From: Limiplasma sp034927815
GTDB lineage: Bacteria; Bacillota; Clostridia; Christensenellales; Aristaeellaceae
Direction: 5' to 3'
Assembly: GCA_034927815.1 (NCBI GenBank)
Contig: JAYFPK010000019.1
Coordinates: forward strand, 41,810 to 105,809
DNA length: 64,000 nt
The notes under the pieces are model-generated. The model was given only the letters and a program-made list of their open reading frames with translations. It had not been told where the DNA came from and did no database searches. A program made the position numbers and the translations under genes. Position 1 is the stretch's first letter. The number at the start of each line of letters is the position of its first letter. Positions 61,781-64,000 of the stretch are shown piece by piece.

Positions 61781-63796
61781 TTATTGATCCTCAAACATTG
61801 AATCAATAAATTGATTCGCATCAGCTTGCATCTTCTTCGCCGCAGACAGAATATCTTGAAGATCGTTCCTAACCGTTGCTTTTGCCAGTTTCCTTTCGAG
61901 GATGCTAATAAATTGCTCCATCATTCTCCTCCAAGGTCGATAGTTATGAACTCCTATGTTTCCATTGTTATAAATGAAATGTAATTTGAATGATTGAAGG
62001 CTGGCTCCCATATCACATTGTTTATGGGCTATGACACTCTTGTTTATTGATATATATATACTGCGCAAAAACAAGTATATTACGCGGTCTTTATGCTGAA
62101 GACAGTATTGTACTCTTCTAATAGCACTACTCCTCATGGAGTTAATAGTCGCAATATGCTCTTTGGTAATCTTATCATCTGTGTCCGCAAACATAGGAGC
62201 AGTAACGGCCATATTAAACAGGTATTCCGGTTCTACAATTAAATGTTTAAGATAAAAACCAACGGTACTTTCTTCACCCGCTGTAAAAAACACTGTTTCA
62301 GGACTAGACAGAGAAATTTTTTTATAGCCATCGCTCATTGCAATATTTCTTATCCCAGATCTTGTTTCATCAATCAAGTTTGCATAAAGCATTTTCTTGG
62401 TTGCCATATCGATCACGTCTTTATCAAATGATAGTTGTATGAGCAAGTCACGAAGTATAGAAAAGGAGACCTCCTGCCTCGTTTTCTCATACTCAATCTC
62501 AATATATTGAAGTATACGAATATATACCATATAGTTCTTTAAAACCTTATCACGATCGTTAATCCATTCTGAAAAATCAAAGAGATTCATAATAATTAGT
62601 GACCTTGTGTAAAACCCTTCGCCGTCCATCTTGGCATTTCCCGGATGAAAACTATAGGCCCCCCTAATTAATAAATCAATATATTGATAAAGCTGATAAG
62701 GATTCTGTTCTCCTGTAAATCTGTTTTGTGTGAGTGGTTTAAGCGCACCTCGTTGAATTGACGCAGCAATAAAATGAATAAAACGACGCACATTAGAATT
62801 AACAATCTGGTTGTGGAATTTTTCCATATTTCCAAAACGCTCGTTTGCCTCATTGGAATTCCATGCAACCAAGTATTTTGTCTTTAGCAAATCAATGAAG
62901 TGCTTTGTTAATTGGAAAATTGTTGTTATTCCTTCCCCGAAAGTCGGCGGAATCTCAACATCTCCTTTATCTCTACACGACTTTTCAAAGCTTTTCTCCA
63001 GGCTATTTAAGTATATATTAAGTATCCTTGGCGTTGGAAAGCATACATTAATAAACGGAAGCTGCTCTCTCTTGAAATGAGTTTCTGGCCGTTTAGTCAA
63101 AATAAATGAGATTCGGCCTTCCCCATCATTAATCATTTTAGATAGACCAATGCATTTGTAGATCCTGCTTTTAATCTGAATCATAGCAGAAACAATGTTT
63201 TCCTGTGTCTTATGGCTACACAAGTCAATGTTGTCAAATGCGAACAATAGTGGCGCTTGCTTCTCTTGTCCAATCTGCTTACACAGAAAAAGAATGCGCA
63301 AGATATCCATTTCAAGATATCCGTCGTCTTCTATCGTCAGTGAGTAAGCTTTATACGACTCACGATATTTAAAACTAATAAGATCATTTACATATTTATT
63401 GATTCTTTCCATAATCCACTGGGTATAATCTTCCATATCTTGCGGCACTTCTCTGAAATCAAGATAAATAAGCGCCTCGCTAGGGTCAAAACCAAGAATT
63501 TCACATAACCCCAAAAGAAGAAAGGTCGTTTTCCCAACACCTGCCTTACCTTTCACAACAAATATTCTTTCGTCTGCTTTTTTCAAGTTACAGACTTTAC
63601 CAACATGAGTCTTGAAAAGATCAAATTCGGTTGCTTCATAGAATTCTTTGGAGAATTTATAGAAATGGTTTTGAGCAAATGACTCGACAAAGTCGTCTAA
63701 ATAATCGATAATAATTGGGGTTATTTGATCTGAAAGGTTTTCCGCACTTATCTCATCATAAGACAGAATGGGCTGTAAATACTGATAGTTAAGCAT
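61781..63796 (-). CDS. P-loop ATPase of a putative two-gene defence system
   Basis: 671 residues from the ATG 8 bases after AGGAGG. Walker A GKAGVGKT (83-90), Walker B LLFAFDNIDL (183-192) and a sensor-like FILTKRPETH (231-240), in the style of STAND or KAP-type ATPases. The C-terminal 400 residues are helical and unassigned. It is followed by a small membrane protein. Large ATPase plus membrane partner in an island with Hachiman and restriction genes suggests anti-phage defence; unproven. Confidence 0.7.
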   Translation of the reverse strand: MLNYQYLQPILSYDEISAENLSDQITPIIIDYLDDFVESFAQNHFYKFSKEFYEATEFDLFKTHVGKVCNLKKADERIFVVKGKAGVGKTTFLLLGLCEILGFDPSEALIYLDFREVPQDMEDYTQWIMERINKYVNDLISFKYRESYKAYSLTIEDDGYLEMDILRILFLCKQIGQEKQAPLLFAFDNIDLCSHKTQENIVSAMIQIKSRIYKCIGLSKMINDGEGRISFILTKRPETHFKREQLPFINVCFPTPRILNIYLNSLEKSFEKSCRDKGDVEIPPTFGEGITTIFQLTKHFIDLLKTKYLVAWNSNEANERFGNMEKFHNQIVNSNVRRFIHFIAASIQRGALKPLTQNRFTGEQNPYQLYQYIDLLIRGAYSFHPGNAKMDGEGFYTRSLIIMNLFDFSEWINDRDKVLKNYMVYIRILQYIEIEYEKTRQEVSFSILRDLLIQLSFDKDVIDMATKKMLYANLIDETRSGIRNIAMSDGYKKISLSSPETVFFTAGEESTVGFYLKHLIVEPEYLFNMAVTAPMFADTDDKITKEHIATINSMRSSAIRRVQYCLQHKDRVIYLFLRSIYISINKSVIAHKQCDMGASLQSFKLHFIYNNGNIGVHNYRPWRRMMEQFISILERKLAKATVRNDLQDILSAAKKMQADANQFIDSMFEDQ

Positions 63797-63880
63797 TTCA
63801 TTCTCCTCCTGTATATGTTCCAAAATAAGTCATTTCGTGCGTTTGCGAAATAAATAGACATTTTCCATAGATTATATCTA

Positions 63881-63908
63881 ATTATAACACACTCTGTAGA
63901 TCTGTAAA
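63881..63908 (-). promoter_or_regulatory. Promoter of the ATPase unit
   Basis: On the minus strand: -35 TTTACA (63908-63903), a 16-base spacer and -10 TATAAT (63886-63881), about 85 bases before the start. The spacer holds GATCTACAG, similar to the AATCTRCAG block in the promoters of the two other defence operons. Confidence 0.6.
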
Positions 63909-64000
63909 GACATTTTATAGACTAATGGAAGCTTTTTTAATGACCTTTTACCCCTTCATTCCAATTGCACCCCCCGTGCCTCTTGCTAAAGCATCGTTCA

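Overview
The window comes from a spore-forming Firmicute, most likely a Clostridia-type gut or anaerobic bacterium. Strong AGGAGG-type ribosome sites, a GerA spore-germination fragment, a BMP-type nucleoside ABC transporter, a YedE/YedF/DUF3343/SelD selenium cluster and Firmicutes-style serine recombinases all point this way. No rRNA or complete tRNA gene was recognised.

Layout. (1) About 0-24.6 kb: a GC-rich locus of surface and signalling proteins. A broken gerA fragment is followed by two copies of a two-gene module (XRE-like regulator plus Ser/Thr kinase with one membrane segment and an outside leucine-rich-repeat domain). Between the two copies lies a plus-strand run of secreted or lipid-anchored repeat proteins (RCC1, BspA-type LRR, WG repeats, TPR-like), several of them truncated or interrupted by single in-frame stops. 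A large secreted LRR protein follows the second copy. (2) 25-26 kb: a small XRE regulator and partner. (3) 26.6-31.3 kb: selenium metabolism (yedE, yedF-like, DUF3343, selD, facing a cysteine desulfurase and LysR regulator). (4) 31.6-39.7 kb: an apparent operon of S-adenosylhomocysteinase, an orphan BtuF-like binding protein and a BMP/nucleoside ABC transporter, with a divergent Crp/Fnr gene.

(5) 40-49.4 kb: an AT-rich defence island on the minus strand. It holds a Hachiman system (hamA, hamB) with a third gene of unknown function, then an operon coding for a RelE-like/UvrD-like helicase fusion and a small protein, then a SIR2-like protein with a zinc knuckle. A 112-bp direct repeat (about 92% identical) bounds the island, and the two main operons share a nearly identical promoter and leader. 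(6) 49.5-55.4 kb: a compact, overlapping serine-recombinase cassette with two ParB-like proteins, three proteins sharing one domain, a resolvase-like protein lacking the catalytic serine, and a 46-residue protein; a divergent XRE gene faces it. (7) 56-59.3 kb: an antitoxin-like protein, then an Eco29kI-type restriction-modification system with a Vsr nick endonuclease. (8) 59.3-64 kb: gene relics (Y-family polymerase), small unknown proteins, and a two-gene minus-strand unit (P-loop ATPase plus small membrane protein) that looks like an uncharacterised defence system.

The most interesting material is the defence and mobile region from 40 to 64 kb (the third Hachiman-linked gene, the RelE-UvrD fusion operon, the shared promoter/leader, the ATPase-membrane pair and the recombinase cassette) and the bacterial LRR receptor-kinase modules at the left. 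All family names were assigned by eye from motifs; none was checked by database search.
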